From: Deferribacteraceae bacterium V6Fe1 | Lineage (GTDB): Bacteria; Chrysiogenota; Deferribacteres; Deferribacterales; Deferrivibrionaceae | Length of the DNA: 64,000 bases | NCBI GenBank assembly: GCA_022813675.1 | Contig: CP063375.1 | Location: 1,252,001 to 1,316,000, forward strand | Direction: 5' to 3' | Shown here: positions 18,218 to 26,150 of the stretch, one piece after another | Layout: each line of letters starts with the position of its first letter | Numbering within the stretch: position 1 is the stretch's first letter | Translations under genes and position numbers: made by a program | Notes under the pieces: model-generated | The model's database searches: none | Seen by the model: only the letters and a program-made list of their open reading frames with translations | Told to the model about the DNA's origin: nothing

Positions 18218-19756
18218 ATGTTAGGAAACTTACTTGGTAAATTGAGAGAATTCATAAAAAAAGATCCTGTTGTTTTTGTTTTAATTATTATTTTTCTTGT
18301 TGTTGGCTTTACTTTTGCAAATGTCGAAATACTTCATATAACTTCAGAGTCTAAATTTTGCGGTTCATGTCACCCTGAAGAGAAGGTAGGACCTCTTGGG
18401 GAATATCATACATGGTCAAAAAATATACACTCTACTGCAGAAGTTGAATGTATCGACTGTCATGGAAAACCTGGATTTGTAGGATATATGAAGGCGAAGG
18501 TTGGAGGTCTTAAAGACTTATACGGTGAGTTTTTCAAATCTTATGAGCATAAAGTTGAAATTCTGACTAAAGGTGCTACTGATAAGGAGTATGCAGCCGA
18601 GCTCGTACCAAATCAGACATGTCTTCATTGCCACTCAGATGCAGTAAATGAGTATAATAGAAAAAATTATGTAATGTCTGTTGGTGTTAATTTCAGACAA
18701 ATTGATAATGTTGTTAATCCAAAATTTAGGGAATCATTTGGCAGACCGGATATTCTTGCTCAGAAGGTTAGTGTTGGTGTTGAGCCGAATCATGCCAAAC
18801 ATATATTGGAAGTAGGTTTAAACTGTGTTGATTGTCACTTGGGCGTGGCACACGGCGGTGAGTTTCATAATCTCCCTAAGATGGAAACATGTTTTGCATG
18901 CCATTATAATGAAAGAGCTAAAAATGAAAATATCTCAGCACCTAAAAATAATGAGTGCGAGAAGTGTCACACTATGCAGAAAGGTATCCAGCAAGGGACT
19001 TATGTTAAAGGTGTTGAAGAGACACCATGGTATATGGCAGATTTAACTTGCTCTGACTGTCATAGTGATGCGTTCTCAAGGCCAAATTCTGATAAATGTG
19101 TAAGTTGTCATGATGAGTCATATGCATCAGTCATGTTTGACATACAGAAGGGATATATTGAGAAGCTTGCCAATGTGCAAAAAGTAAGAGATAATTTGTT
19201 TACTGAAAGGCTTGAAATGCCGGAAGGCAAGAGAAAGCTATTTAATGAAGCTAACAGACTTGTCAGACTTCTTGAGATGGATGGTTCCAAAGGGGTACAT
19301 AATCCTGAATACTTTGACATGATATTTGAAAAAGCTGCCGAACTTTTAAAAGCTACAGAAGAATACGTTGAGCCGGTGAAAGTTGAAAAAGCGCGTATGG
19401 AAGCTGCTGAAGCTGATAAAATAGAGAGTGCCGCAGAAGATAAACCTGAAGCTGCTGAGAAAAAAGAATTCGCAGGAAATCCTGCAGAGCTTATGGAAAT
19501 AGCTCCTGAAGAGATTAACCTTGCTGAGCAGCATGGTATAAAGTCAACAAAAAAACCTGTAATATTTAAACACAAAGAGCACGCTGAGAGATTGGCTTGC
19601 GGTGAATGTCACAGCAACCCTGAGGAGGGTAAACTAAAATTTGAAGTTACCAATCTTTCGGGTACAAACAACGATTTCCACAAACAACTTTGTTTCCCTT
19701 GCCATAAGGAGAATAAAGTACCAAAAGGTACAAGCTGCACTACTTGTCATAAATAA
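18218..19756 (+). CDS. Membrane-anchored NapC/NirT-type undecaheme cytochrome c
   Basis: 512 residues. One N-terminal membrane anchor (about residues 18-38) is followed by a periplasmic part with 11 CxxCH heme sites: CGSCH, CIDCH, CLHCH, CVDCH, CFACH, CEKCH, CSDCH, CVSCH, CGECH, CFPCH and CTTCH. The first four are in a NapC/NirT-like layout, so it may take electrons from the quinol pool. Hemes 9-11 are separated from the rest by a helical, Ala/Glu-rich linker (about residues 325-450). It is likely an electron conduit to a periplasmic or outer-membrane partner. The partner is not in the window. GAGGTGGG precedes the ATG. Confidence 0.93.
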   Translation: MLGNLLGKLREFIKKDPVVFVLIIIFLVVGFTFANVEILHITSESKFCGSCHPEEKVGPLGEYHTWSKNIHSTAEVECIDCHGKPGFVGYMKAKVGGLKDLYGEFFKSYEHKVEILTKGATDKEYAAELVPNQTCLHCHSDAVNEYNRKNYVMSVGVNFRQIDNVVNPKFRESFGRPDILAQKVSVGVEPNHAKHILEVGLNCVDCHLGVAHGGEFHNLPKMETCFACHYNERAKNENISAPKNNECEKCHTMQKGIQQGTYVKGVEETPWYMADLTCSDCHSDAFSRPNSDKCVSCHDESYASVMFDIQKGYIEKLANVQKVRDNLFTERLEMPEGKRKLFNEANRLVRLLEMDGSKGVHNPEYFDMIFEKAAELLKATEEYVEPVKVEKARMEAAEADKIESAAEDKPEAAEKKEFAGNPAELMEIAPEEINLAEQHGIKSTKKPVIFKHKEHAERLACGECHSNPEEGKLKFEVTNLSGTNNDFHKQLCFPCHKENKVPKGTSCTTCHK

Positions 19757-19760
19757 TTAA

Positions 19761-19787
19761 ATGCCCGGCAATAGCCGGGCATTTTTT
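19761..19787 (+). terminator. Intrinsic terminator after the cytochrome gene
   Basis: ATGCCCGGC and GCCGGGCAT form a nine-base perfect stem with an AATA loop, then six T bases. It closes the operon running from the ABC/hemL/atp genes or from an internal promoter. Confidence 0.95.
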
Positions 19788-19844
19788 GTTGTAATAATCT
19801 GTAAAATATATAATATTACCCTCAACTAATATGTGGGGTAATTT

Positions 19845-20534
19845 ATGTTTCCGTTGAAAGACTCGATTAAGTCAAATTCTTTTCCATTAGTCAATTCTGC
19901 ACTAATAATATTAAACTGTGTAATTTTTTGGTATGAAAACTCTATGGATAGATATACATTAAGCTTATTTTTCCTTGAGTATGGATTAGTGCCTGTAAAG
20001 CTGTTTTTACCGGGTGAAGTAGTTACTTTGGGCGACAAAATAGTACCTTTTTTTAGTTCGATGTTTTTGCATGGTGGTTGGATGCATCTTATAAGTAACA
20101 TGTATTTTTTATATATATTTGGTGATAATGTCGAGGATATGATAGGTCATTACAAATACCCGATTATGTACATATTATTTGGACTTGCCGCTGCGATTAC
20201 GCAAGTAGTGATTTATCCGCATTCAAACATCCCTACAATAGGGGCATCAGGTGCAGTGTCAGGTGTCATGGGGTATTATTTTATAAAGTTTCCTCACTCA
20301 CGTGTTAAGACGCTTGTATTTATAATTATATTTGTGACTATTGTAGAAATTCCAGCTGTAATATTTTTGGGACTTTGGTTTTTTATGCAATTTATTAATG
20401 GGTCTTCACAGTTGATGCTTTCTACGGCAGGCGGCGTGGCTTGGTGGGCACATATAGGCGGGTTTATGGCAGGAGTTGTATATGCGATTACTGATGGCAA
20501 AAGATATATTTATAGAGCCGACTTTATACAATAA
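19845..20534 (+). CDS. Rhomboid family intramembrane serine protease
   Basis: 229 residues, six hydrophobic segments. The catalytic serine lies in GASGAVSG (Ser135) and the catalytic histidine in AHIGGFMAG (His203). The conserved HGGWMHLISNMYFLYIFGD loop-helix follows the first helix. Rhomboids cut membrane proteins within the bilayer; the substrate is unknown. The RBS (TGGGG) lies in one arm of a short inverted repeat, ATTACCC and GGGTAAT, just upstream. Confidence 0.93.
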   Translation: MFPLKDSIKSNSFPLVNSALIILNCVIFWYENSMDRYTLSLFFLEYGLVPVKLFLPGEVVTLGDKIVPFFSSMFLHGGWMHLISNMYFLYIFGDNVEDMIGHYKYPIMYILFGLAAAITQVVIYPHSNIPTIGASGAVSGVMGYYFIKFPHSRVKTLVFIIIFVTIVEIPAVIFLGLWFFMQFINGSSQLMLSTAGGVAWWAHIGGFMAGVVYAITDGKRYIYRADFIQ

Positions 20535-20554
20535 ATGAAATATGAGGTGATTAA

Positions 20555-20800
20555 ATGTGTTTGGGTTTACCGGGTAAGCTTGTAGAAATTTCTGAAGATA
20601 AAACATTCGGAATTGTTGATATCGCAGGCACAAAAAGAGAAGTGTCACTAATGATTCTGCCTGAAGATGTAGAATTGGGGGATTATGTGATGGTGCATGT
20701 GGGGTTTGCCATTTCCAAAATGGACGAAGCTCAAGCGGAAGAAACTTTAAAAGCAATTATGGAGTATTATGATGGAGATGATATCGAAATTCAGGGATAA
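20555..20800 (+). CDS. hypC: Hydrogenase maturation chaperone HypC
   Basis: HypC carries the Fe(CN)2CO precursor to [NiFe] hydrogenase large subunits together with HypD. It is 81 residues with the essential N-terminal MCLGLPGKL (Cys2). GDYVMVHVGFAISKMDE is the family core. GAGGTGA precedes the ATG. The hypD start overlaps its end by 32 bases. Confidence 0.97.
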   Translation: MCLGLPGKLVEISEDKTFGIVDIAGTKREVSLMILPEDVELGDYVMVHVGFAISKMDEAQAEETLKAIMEYYDGDDIEIQG

Positions 20801-21857
20801 GGATATAGTAAAACGACTGCTCGATAATATTTACAAGGAGTCTAAAGCCGATAAGATATACAACATAATGGAAGTTTGTGGCACACATACTATGTCTGTT
20901 TCGAGATTTGGAATTAGAGGCCTTTTGCCAAAAAATATCAGACTTATTTCAGGTCCGGGATGCCCTGTTTGCGTAACTGCTCAGGGTGAAATAGATATGA
21001 TATTTGATTTGCTCAAACATAATGATGTTATAGTTGCAGTTTATGGGGATCTAATGAAAGTACCTGGTTCTGACGGAAGGAATTTGTTAGAACTTAAAGC
21101 TGAAGGGAAGGATATACGAGTTGTAATTTCTCCGTTAGATGTCTTAAAGCTAAAAAACGAACAAAAAAAAGATATTGTATTTGTCTCTATTGGTTTTGAG
21201 ACAACCAACCCGGCAACGGCAGGACTGATAGACACCATTGTAAGTCAAAATTTGAACGGATTTTATGTTTTAATGCTAAATAAGACAATGCCTGAAATTA
21301 TAGATGTATTATTAGACGATAATGAGTTAGATGTAGATGGATTTTTATGCCCGGGGCATGTGTCAGTCATAACCGGTGAGAGTCTTTATTTGCCTATAAT
21401 TAAAAGGGATAAAGCAGCTGTAATAACAGGGTTTGAGCCTGTAGATATACTTTATTCTGTTTTAGAAATAATCAGGCAGATTAATAGCAAAAATTTTTAC
21501 ATAAAAAATAACTATGGTCGCGTAGTAAACTCACTTGGCAATGAAAAGGCTAACAAGCTTGTAGATAAGTATTTTGAACTTGCTGATTCGATGTGGAGAG
21601 GTATAGGGGTTATTAAAAACAGCGGGTTAAAAATCAGAAAGCAGTATAAATATTTAGATGCATCGGAGCGTTTTGGGTTACGTCCTTCAGATAAATCGGA
21701 GATTGATGGTTGTAAGTGCGGTGAGGTTTTAAAAGGGAAGATTTTACCAAATATGTGTGGTTTGTTTGGTTTGGCGTGTAGCCCTGAAAATCCAGTTGGT
21801 CCTTGCATGGTATCTTCGGAAGGGGCTTGCGCTGCATATTACAAATATGAAATCTGA
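20769..21857 (+). CDS. hypD: Hydrogenase maturation protein HypD
   Basis: HypD is the iron-sulfur scaffold for Fe(CN)2CO assembly. It has 362 residues. Motifs are NIMEVCGTHT, SGPGCPVCVT (active Cys), GFETTNPATA, PGHVSVITG and the Fe-S cysteines near the C-terminus (GCKCGEVLKGK, CGLFGLACSPENPVGPCMVS). Starts at 20769, 20772 or 20778 are all in frame; GGAG at 20761 favours the first two. It overlaps both hypC and the possible hypE upstream starts. Confidence 0.96.
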   Translation: MMEMISKFRDKDIVKRLLDNIYKESKADKIYNIMEVCGTHTMSVSRFGIRGLLPKNIRLISGPGCPVCVTAQGEIDMIFDLLKHNDVIVAVYGDLMKVPGSDGRNLLELKAEGKDIRVVISPLDVLKLKNEQKKDIVFVSIGFETTNPATAGLIDTIVSQNLNGFYVLMLNKTMPEIIDVLLDDNELDVDGFLCPGHVSVITGESLYLPIIKRDKAAVITGFEPVDILYSVLEIIRQINSKNFYIKNNYGRVVNSLGNEKANKLVDKYFELADSMWRGIGVIKNSGLKIRKQYKYLDASERFGLRPSDKSEIDGCKCGEVLKGKILPNMCGLFGLACSPENPVGPCMVSSEGACAAYYKYEI

Positions 21858-21882
21858 ATGCTTAATGATTAAAAGGGGATAT

Positions 21883-22869
21883 ATGATTTCTACAACAATG
21901 AAGCTTGGCGGTGGCGGTAAGGCCACTAATGACTTTATAAAAAATTATATTATAAAATATTTTGGCAATGTTTATTTAAATGAGTTGAGAGATGCATCTA
22001 AATTAATGATTAATGGGAATATCTCTTTTACCACGGATTCATTTGTAGTAAAACCAGAGTTTTTCCCGGGCGGTGACATAGGTAAATTAGCTGTGTATGG
22101 CACTTGCAATGATTTGGCTGTAAGCGGTGCCAAGCCTAAATTTCTGTCTCTTTCTCTTATTGTCTCTGAAGGTTATAGTCTTGAAAAACTCGACAAAATA
22201 TTAAATTCAATTAAGCATGCAGTGGAAGAGATAGATGTAAAGATTGTTTGCGGTGATACTAAAGTAGTGGAGAGAAGTGAAGAGCCTTCTATATTTATTA
22301 ATACAACAGGAATTGGTGAGCTTGCAGTTGACCTAAACAATTATAATAAAATCAACATAGGTGATAAGGTAATAATTACTTCAGACATTGCAAGGCATGG
22401 GCTCGCTGTGCTATCCGAAAGGAATGAACTTAACGTAGATACAGAAATAATAAGTGATTGTTGTAACTTGTATAAAATATTTGAACATGTTGGCTACGAC
22501 GGGATAAAGTTTGCAAGAGATGCCACCCGCGGGGGGGTTGCAGCAGTATTAAACGAGATTAAAGAGCATTGTAATAAAGGATTTTTGATTGAAGAGGATA
22601 GAATGCCTATTGAAGAGTCTGTTAAGTATTTATGTGAATTTTTAGGGTTTGATATGCTGGAAATTGCCAACGAAGGGGTTGCTGTTTTAATTTGTGAAAA
22701 TGATAGAGCCGATGAAATTGTTCTAAAACTTAAAGAGCTTGAAATTGCTAAAAATGCAAGCGTAGTTGGTGAGGTCACAGATTGTGAAAAAGTTCTTTTA
22801 AAGAATATTTATGGGGGTTTAAGAGTTGTTGAGATGCCTGATGGTAATCTTTTGCCTCGTATTTGTTAG
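21883..22869 (+). CDS. hypE: Hydrogenase maturation protein HypE
   Basis: HypE dehydrates its own C-terminal thiocarboxamide to the cyano group for the [NiFe] site. It has 328 residues from the ATG at 21883, chosen because AGGGG lies five bases upstream and family members begin near the glycine-rich loop (here KLGGGGKATNDF). Longer in-frame starts at 21847 and 21865 are possible. The C-terminus is PRIC, with the required terminal cysteine. Other motifs are FTTDSFVVKPEFFPGGDIG and ARDATRGGVA. No hydrogenase structural gene is nearby. Confidence 0.96.
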   Translation: MISTTMKLGGGGKATNDFIKNYIIKYFGNVYLNELRDASKLMINGNISFTTDSFVVKPEFFPGGDIGKLAVYGTCNDLAVSGAKPKFLSLSLIVSEGYSLEKLDKILNSIKHAVEEIDVKIVCGDTKVVERSEEPSIFINTTGIGELAVDLNNYNKINIGDKVIITSDIARHGLAVLSERNELNVDTEIISDCCNLYKIFEHVGYDGIKFARDATRGGVAAVLNEIKEHCNKGFLIEEDRMPIEESVKYLCEFLGFDMLEIANEGVAVLICENDRADEIVLKLKELEIAKNASVVGEVTDCEKVLLKNIYGGLRVVEMPDGNLLPRIC

Positions 22870-23083
22870 TTTGCTTTACGGTTGTTTAAAAAATAATTAC
22901 AATATTATTGATGCGAAATGCGGTACTTGCCACAAAAGTGATATAGTTTACTTGAAAAGCAGAAGTGAGTCAGATTGGCAAAGGATTATTTATGCTATGA
23001 AATTGAGAGGATTAGTTATCACTAATAATGAAGAAGCGGCAGTTTTTAAAGTATTAAAGGATAAAAAACTTATAACCTATTGA
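22841..23083 (+). CDS. Small heme-binding lipoprotein (c-type cytochrome domain)
   Basis: An 80-residue protein that begins inside the end of hypE (29-base overlap). It has an N-terminal hydrophobic stretch ending in LLYGC, which resembles a lipobox, so it may be a lipoprotein. One CxxCH site follows (CGTCH at about residue 31), then a SESDWQRIIYAMKLRG stretch typical of small one-heme domains. I chose the ATG at 22841 over a TTG at 22826. The role is unknown. It may be an electron carrier. The gene could be missed by automatic callers. Confidence 0.65.
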   Translation: MVIFCLVFVSLLYGCLKNNYNIIDAKCGTCHKSDIVYLKSRSESDWQRIIYAMKLRGLVITNNEEAAVFKVLKDKKLITY

Positions 23084-23123
23084 AAAAGTGTTGCCAAAAT
23101 TTAAAATAGTGCTAAACTTTGGT

Positions 23124-23441
23124 ATGATTGCTAAAATTGACTGGGAAAAGATGAACGGGCTTGTTCCTGTGGTAGTTCAAGACGTTGTTGATAAAGAGGT
23201 GCTGATGCAAGCTTATGCAGATGAGCAGGCACTAAAGCTGACTTTGGAGACAGGTTTTGCGCATTATTATTCCAGAAGCAGAAAATCTATATGGAAGAAA
23301 GGGGAAACATCTGGGCATTTACAGAAAATAAATAAAATTTATTTGGATTGCGATGGGGATTGCTTGCTTTATATTGTAGAGCAAATTGGCCCAGCCTGCC
23401 ACACCGGTAAAAAAACTTGTTTTTTTAATGAAATATATTAG
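23124..23441 (+). CDS. hisI: Phosphoribosyl-AMP cyclohydrolase
   Basis: HisI opens the ring of phosphoribosyl-AMP in histidine synthesis. From the ATG at 23124 it is 105 residues. Conserved features are GLVPVVVQDVVDKEVLMQAY, YYSRSRKSIWKKGETSGH, the metal motif DCDGDC, and the cysteine pair in ACHTGKKTCF. Upstream in-frame starts (GTG 23106, TTG 23088) are possible; none has a good ribosome binding site, so the N-terminus is unsure. No other his genes are nearby; it is a stand-alone HisI without a HisE domain. Confidence 0.92.
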   Translation: MIAKIDWEKMNGLVPVVVQDVVDKEVLMQAYADEQALKLTLETGFAHYYSRSRKSIWKKGETSGHLQKINKIYLDCDGDCLLYIVEQIGPACHTGKKTCFFNEIY

Positions 23442-23450
23442 GTGGGGACT

Positions 23451-24494
23451 ATGTTTGGAAAAAAAGAAAATTTGATTGGTATTGATATCGGTAGCTACTC
23501 TGTTAAAGTACTTGAGCTTAAGAGTAAAAAAGTCGGCTATGTTTTAAAGGGGATTTCTGAGGTAGTACTGCCTGAAGATGTTATTTCTGAGGGGAGTATA
23601 GTTGACTATGCTGAGGTTACAAGGTGTGTCAGAGAGGCATTTCAGAAAGGGAACTTTAGTCATAAAAAGGTGGCATCAGCGCTAAAAGGGACCGGAATTA
23701 TTGCCAAAAAAGTTACCTTATCTATTGATGATGAAAAGCAGTTTCAGGAAACATTCAGATGGGAGGCAGAGCAGTATATAGGGAAAAAAGATCTTGATGA
23801 TTATAATGTTGACTATGAAATAGTTGGAAATGTTAAGCAGGGTGAAAATGTTGATGTAGTAATTGCGGTGGCAAGAAAAGATTTAATTATGGATATATCT
23901 TCAGTTTTGGAGTCTGCTGGCTTAAAGCCTTCTGTTATCGACCTTTCTATATTTTCACTGATAAATGCTTTTGAAGTAAACTATGGAGTGGAAGAGGAAG
24001 TAGTTGCGATTGTTGATATTGGCAATTCTTCAACGCAGATAATATTTGTTAAAAATGGGGTTTATGAATTCTCCCGTGAAGTTGATTTCGCTGGGAAAAA
24101 TTGTATAGAAATGATTCAAAAAAATATGGGCGTTACTCGAGAGGATGCAACTGCAAAGTTGTTTGATATAGAGTCTATCGAATATGATGAAGAGTTGCAA
24201 AGCGTTATAAAGGATTTTGGCCGTCAACTGGCTATGGAGGTTAAAAACTCCATAAGTATGCTACTTACAAGTGGTCAGTTGAAGACAAGTAGATGTTATA
24301 TTTGTGGCGGTGGCTCAGCTATTTACGGCCTTAAGGACATTTTGGAGCAGACTCTTGATATGAACGTCAGTCAATTTAATCCTTTTGCAAATATAGATAT
24401 TGATAAGAGTTTGGATATGGAATTTATAAATAATAATTTATATAAATTTAACTGTGCTTTAGGGCTTGCCCTAAGGAAGGTGGATGATAAATGA
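23451..24494 (+). CDS. pilM: Type IV pilus assembly ATPase-fold protein PilM
   Basis: PilM is a cytoplasmic actin-like ATP-binding protein that docks on PilN. It has 347 residues. The nucleotide motifs are IGIDIGSYSVKVLEL at the start, IVDIGNSSTQIIFV and CGGGSAIYGL. The ATG at 23451 follows AGGTGGGG; an in-frame GTG at 23442 overlaps that site. It opens the pilMNOPQ operon, which overlaps from gene to gene. Confidence 0.95.
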   Translation: MFGKKENLIGIDIGSYSVKVLELKSKKVGYVLKGISEVVLPEDVISEGSIVDYAEVTRCVREAFQKGNFSHKKVASALKGTGIIAKKVTLSIDDEKQFQETFRWEAEQYIGKKDLDDYNVDYEIVGNVKQGENVDVVIAVARKDLIMDISSVLESAGLKPSVIDLSIFSLINAFEVNYGVEEEVVAIVDIGNSSTQIIFVKNGVYEFSREVDFAGKNCIEMIQKNMGVTREDATAKLFDIESIEYDEELQSVIKDFGRQLAMEVKNSISMLLTSGQLKTSRCYICGGGSAIYGLKDILEQTLDMNVSQFNPFANIDIDKSLDMEFINNNLYKFNCALGLALRKVDDK

Positions 24495-25036
24495 TAAGGA
24501 TTAATTTACTTGCCTCAAAAAAGAGAAAGAAACTCAACAAGGGTATTTACGAATTAATACTCTTTTTGATGATTGTTGGCTTTTTGGTGGCTTCCTGCTT
24601 TATAATCAATTCATCTTTGGATAATCAGATTCTTATTGCAAAAAATGAGGTCAGTAAGCTTGATAGAGAGTACAAACGTTTAAGTAAAATTAAGAAAGAA
24701 GTCGATGGATTTAAAAAGAGAAAAGAGGAATTGCAAAAGAAAATTGATTTGGTAAAGAGATTAAAGCAGGGGCAAAAGGGTTATTATGAGATATTACGTA
24801 ATCTCGAGTACGCCATGCCTGAGGACGTATGGATATCTAAATTCGATTTTCAGGGTGATAGTGTTAATTTGAACGGTTCATCCCTTAGGACAGCCTCAGT
24901 AAATGAATTTATACTTAATCTTTATGCCACTAAAATGTTTGACAATATTGATCTTAAGGTTGTCAAAAAGGTAACTGTGGAAAATATGGATATAAATGAC
25001 TTTAATATCACCGCAAAAATAAAGATAGGTGGATGA
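24491..25036 (+). CDS. pilN: Type IV pilus assembly protein PilN
   Basis: A bitopic inner-membrane protein of the pilus alignment complex. It has 181 residues. It begins with the PilN signature INLLASKKRKK, which binds PilM, then a membrane helix (about residues 23-45) and a periplasmic coiled coil plus a small fold. It overlaps pilM by four bases. pilO starts just two bases after the stop. Confidence 0.92.
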   Translation: MIRINLLASKKRKKLNKGIYELILFLMIVGFLVASCFIINSSLDNQILIAKNEVSKLDREYKRLSKIKKEVDGFKKRKEELQKKIDLVKRLKQGQKGYYEILRNLEYAMPEDVWISKFDFQGDSVNLNGSSLRTASVNEFILNLYATKMFDNIDLKVVKKVTVENMDINDFNITAKIKIGG

Positions 25037-25037
25037 T

Positions 25038-25613
25038 ATGTTGGATAAATTGTTTAAGATACCGTTTAAATTTCGAATAATTGTAGAAGTTTTGATACTT
25101 CTGATTATTTCAGGTGTTTATTACTACTTTTACTATACACCAAAAATTGAAGAGATTAACAAGCTTGCTAAAGAATATGACAGCTTGGTAATCAAGGTTT
25201 CTCAGCTTAAACCATTTGAGCTGAGCTACGATAAGTTTAAAAAAGAGGTTGAGCTTTTGGAAGACCAATTTCAGACCGTCTTAAAAATATTGCCTAACGA
25301 GAAAGATTTTAATGTTTTGTATGATGAAGTTGTAGGGTTGGCCGAAAAAAGCGGGGTGAAAGTGACTCTGTTTCAGCCTGGCGGCGAAAGCAGAGTAGAT
25401 GAGTTTCACTCAAGAGTTAATTTCAGTATGAACTTTCAGACATCATATGTGGAATTTATAAATTATTTATACAGGCTTAATTATCTTGATAAAATAATTA
25501 ACCTCAATTCATTTTCAATAGCTCCTCAAAAAGATAAAGATGGTGCTTTGACATTGAATGTAAAAGCTTCATTGAATTCTTACAGGTTCAACGTACCTAA
25601 GGAGGGGAACTAA
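25038..25613 (+). CDS. pilO: Type IV pilus assembly protein PilO
   Basis: Inner-membrane partner of PilN with the same layout: short N-terminus, one helix (about residues 15-32), coiled coil and a periplasmic ferredoxin-like domain. It has 191 residues from the ATG at 25038. A GTG at 25029 in frame overlaps the GGTGG ribosome-binding site and is less likely. The stop overlaps the start of pilP by one base. Confidence 0.92.
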   Translation: MLDKLFKIPFKFRIIVEVLILLIISGVYYYFYYTPKIEEINKLAKEYDSLVIKVSQLKPFELSYDKFKKEVELLEDQFQTVLKILPNEKDFNVLYDEVVGLAEKSGVKVTLFQPGGESRVDEFHSRVNFSMNFQTSYVEFINYLYRLNYLDKIINLNSFSIAPQKDKDGALTLNVKASLNSYRFNVPKEGN

Positions 25614-26150
25614 TGAATGTTAAAAAAGTAGCTTTTTTACTGTTAATATTGCTTATTTTTGGTTGTGACCAATTAATTCCCAAAATCGATTTTGATAAAA
25701 GGGGTGCAAAAAAGCAAAATCAAGCCTATAGAAGTTGATAGTACGGCTATCGTCGCTCAAGGTGAGGAATTGAAAAAGCTCTTTGAAAGTCAGTATAAAC
25801 CCCTTGATTACAAAAATAAGAAAAATCCTTTTGTGTCAGTTATTGATGTATATAAGGAAAATTTGTCAAGCAGTGCTTCCGGCGGGGATAACCCGCTTGA
25901 GAGTGTAGAGCTTGATCAGATAAAATTAACCGGATCACTCAGCGGCGAAGTTGGAAATGTCGCTGTTGTTCAAGTCGGACAGCAGGTGTTTTATGTTAAA
26001 GAAGGGGATAAAATAGGTAAAAATAGTGGTGTGATAATAAATATTACAACTGATACAATGAAGGTAAGACAGGTTGAATCAGATATTTTTGGTAATATCA
26101 GAACAGTTATTAAGGAGATTAAGTTGGTAAATAAGGAGGAAAATTTATGA
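25613..26150 (+). CDS. pilP: Type IV pilus lipoprotein PilP, frame broken by an apparent one-base shift
   Basis: PilP links PilNO to the secretin PilQ. The gene is read in two frames. From the ATG at 25613 (AGGAGGGG just upstream) the first frame encodes a clear lipoprotein signal, KKVAFLLLILLIFGC, then LIPKIDFDK, and meets a stop at about 25739. The PilP body is in the +1 frame and contains NPFVSVIDVY, the IKLTGSLSG start of the PilP beta domain, and VFYVKEGDKIG. It continues to 26150. The switch must lie near AAAAGGGGTGCAAAAAAGC at about 25697-25716. If the extra base is removed, the protein is about 178 residues, normal for PilP. A sequencing error, a real mutation or a programmed shift are all possible. 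Confidence 0.85.

Noticed and set aside
19108-19575. 155-codon minus-strand open frame inside the cytochrome gene
   Set aside because: It lies opposite a gene with 11 heme motifs and has Ser/Ala-rich composition that mirrors the Glu/Ala-rich linker.
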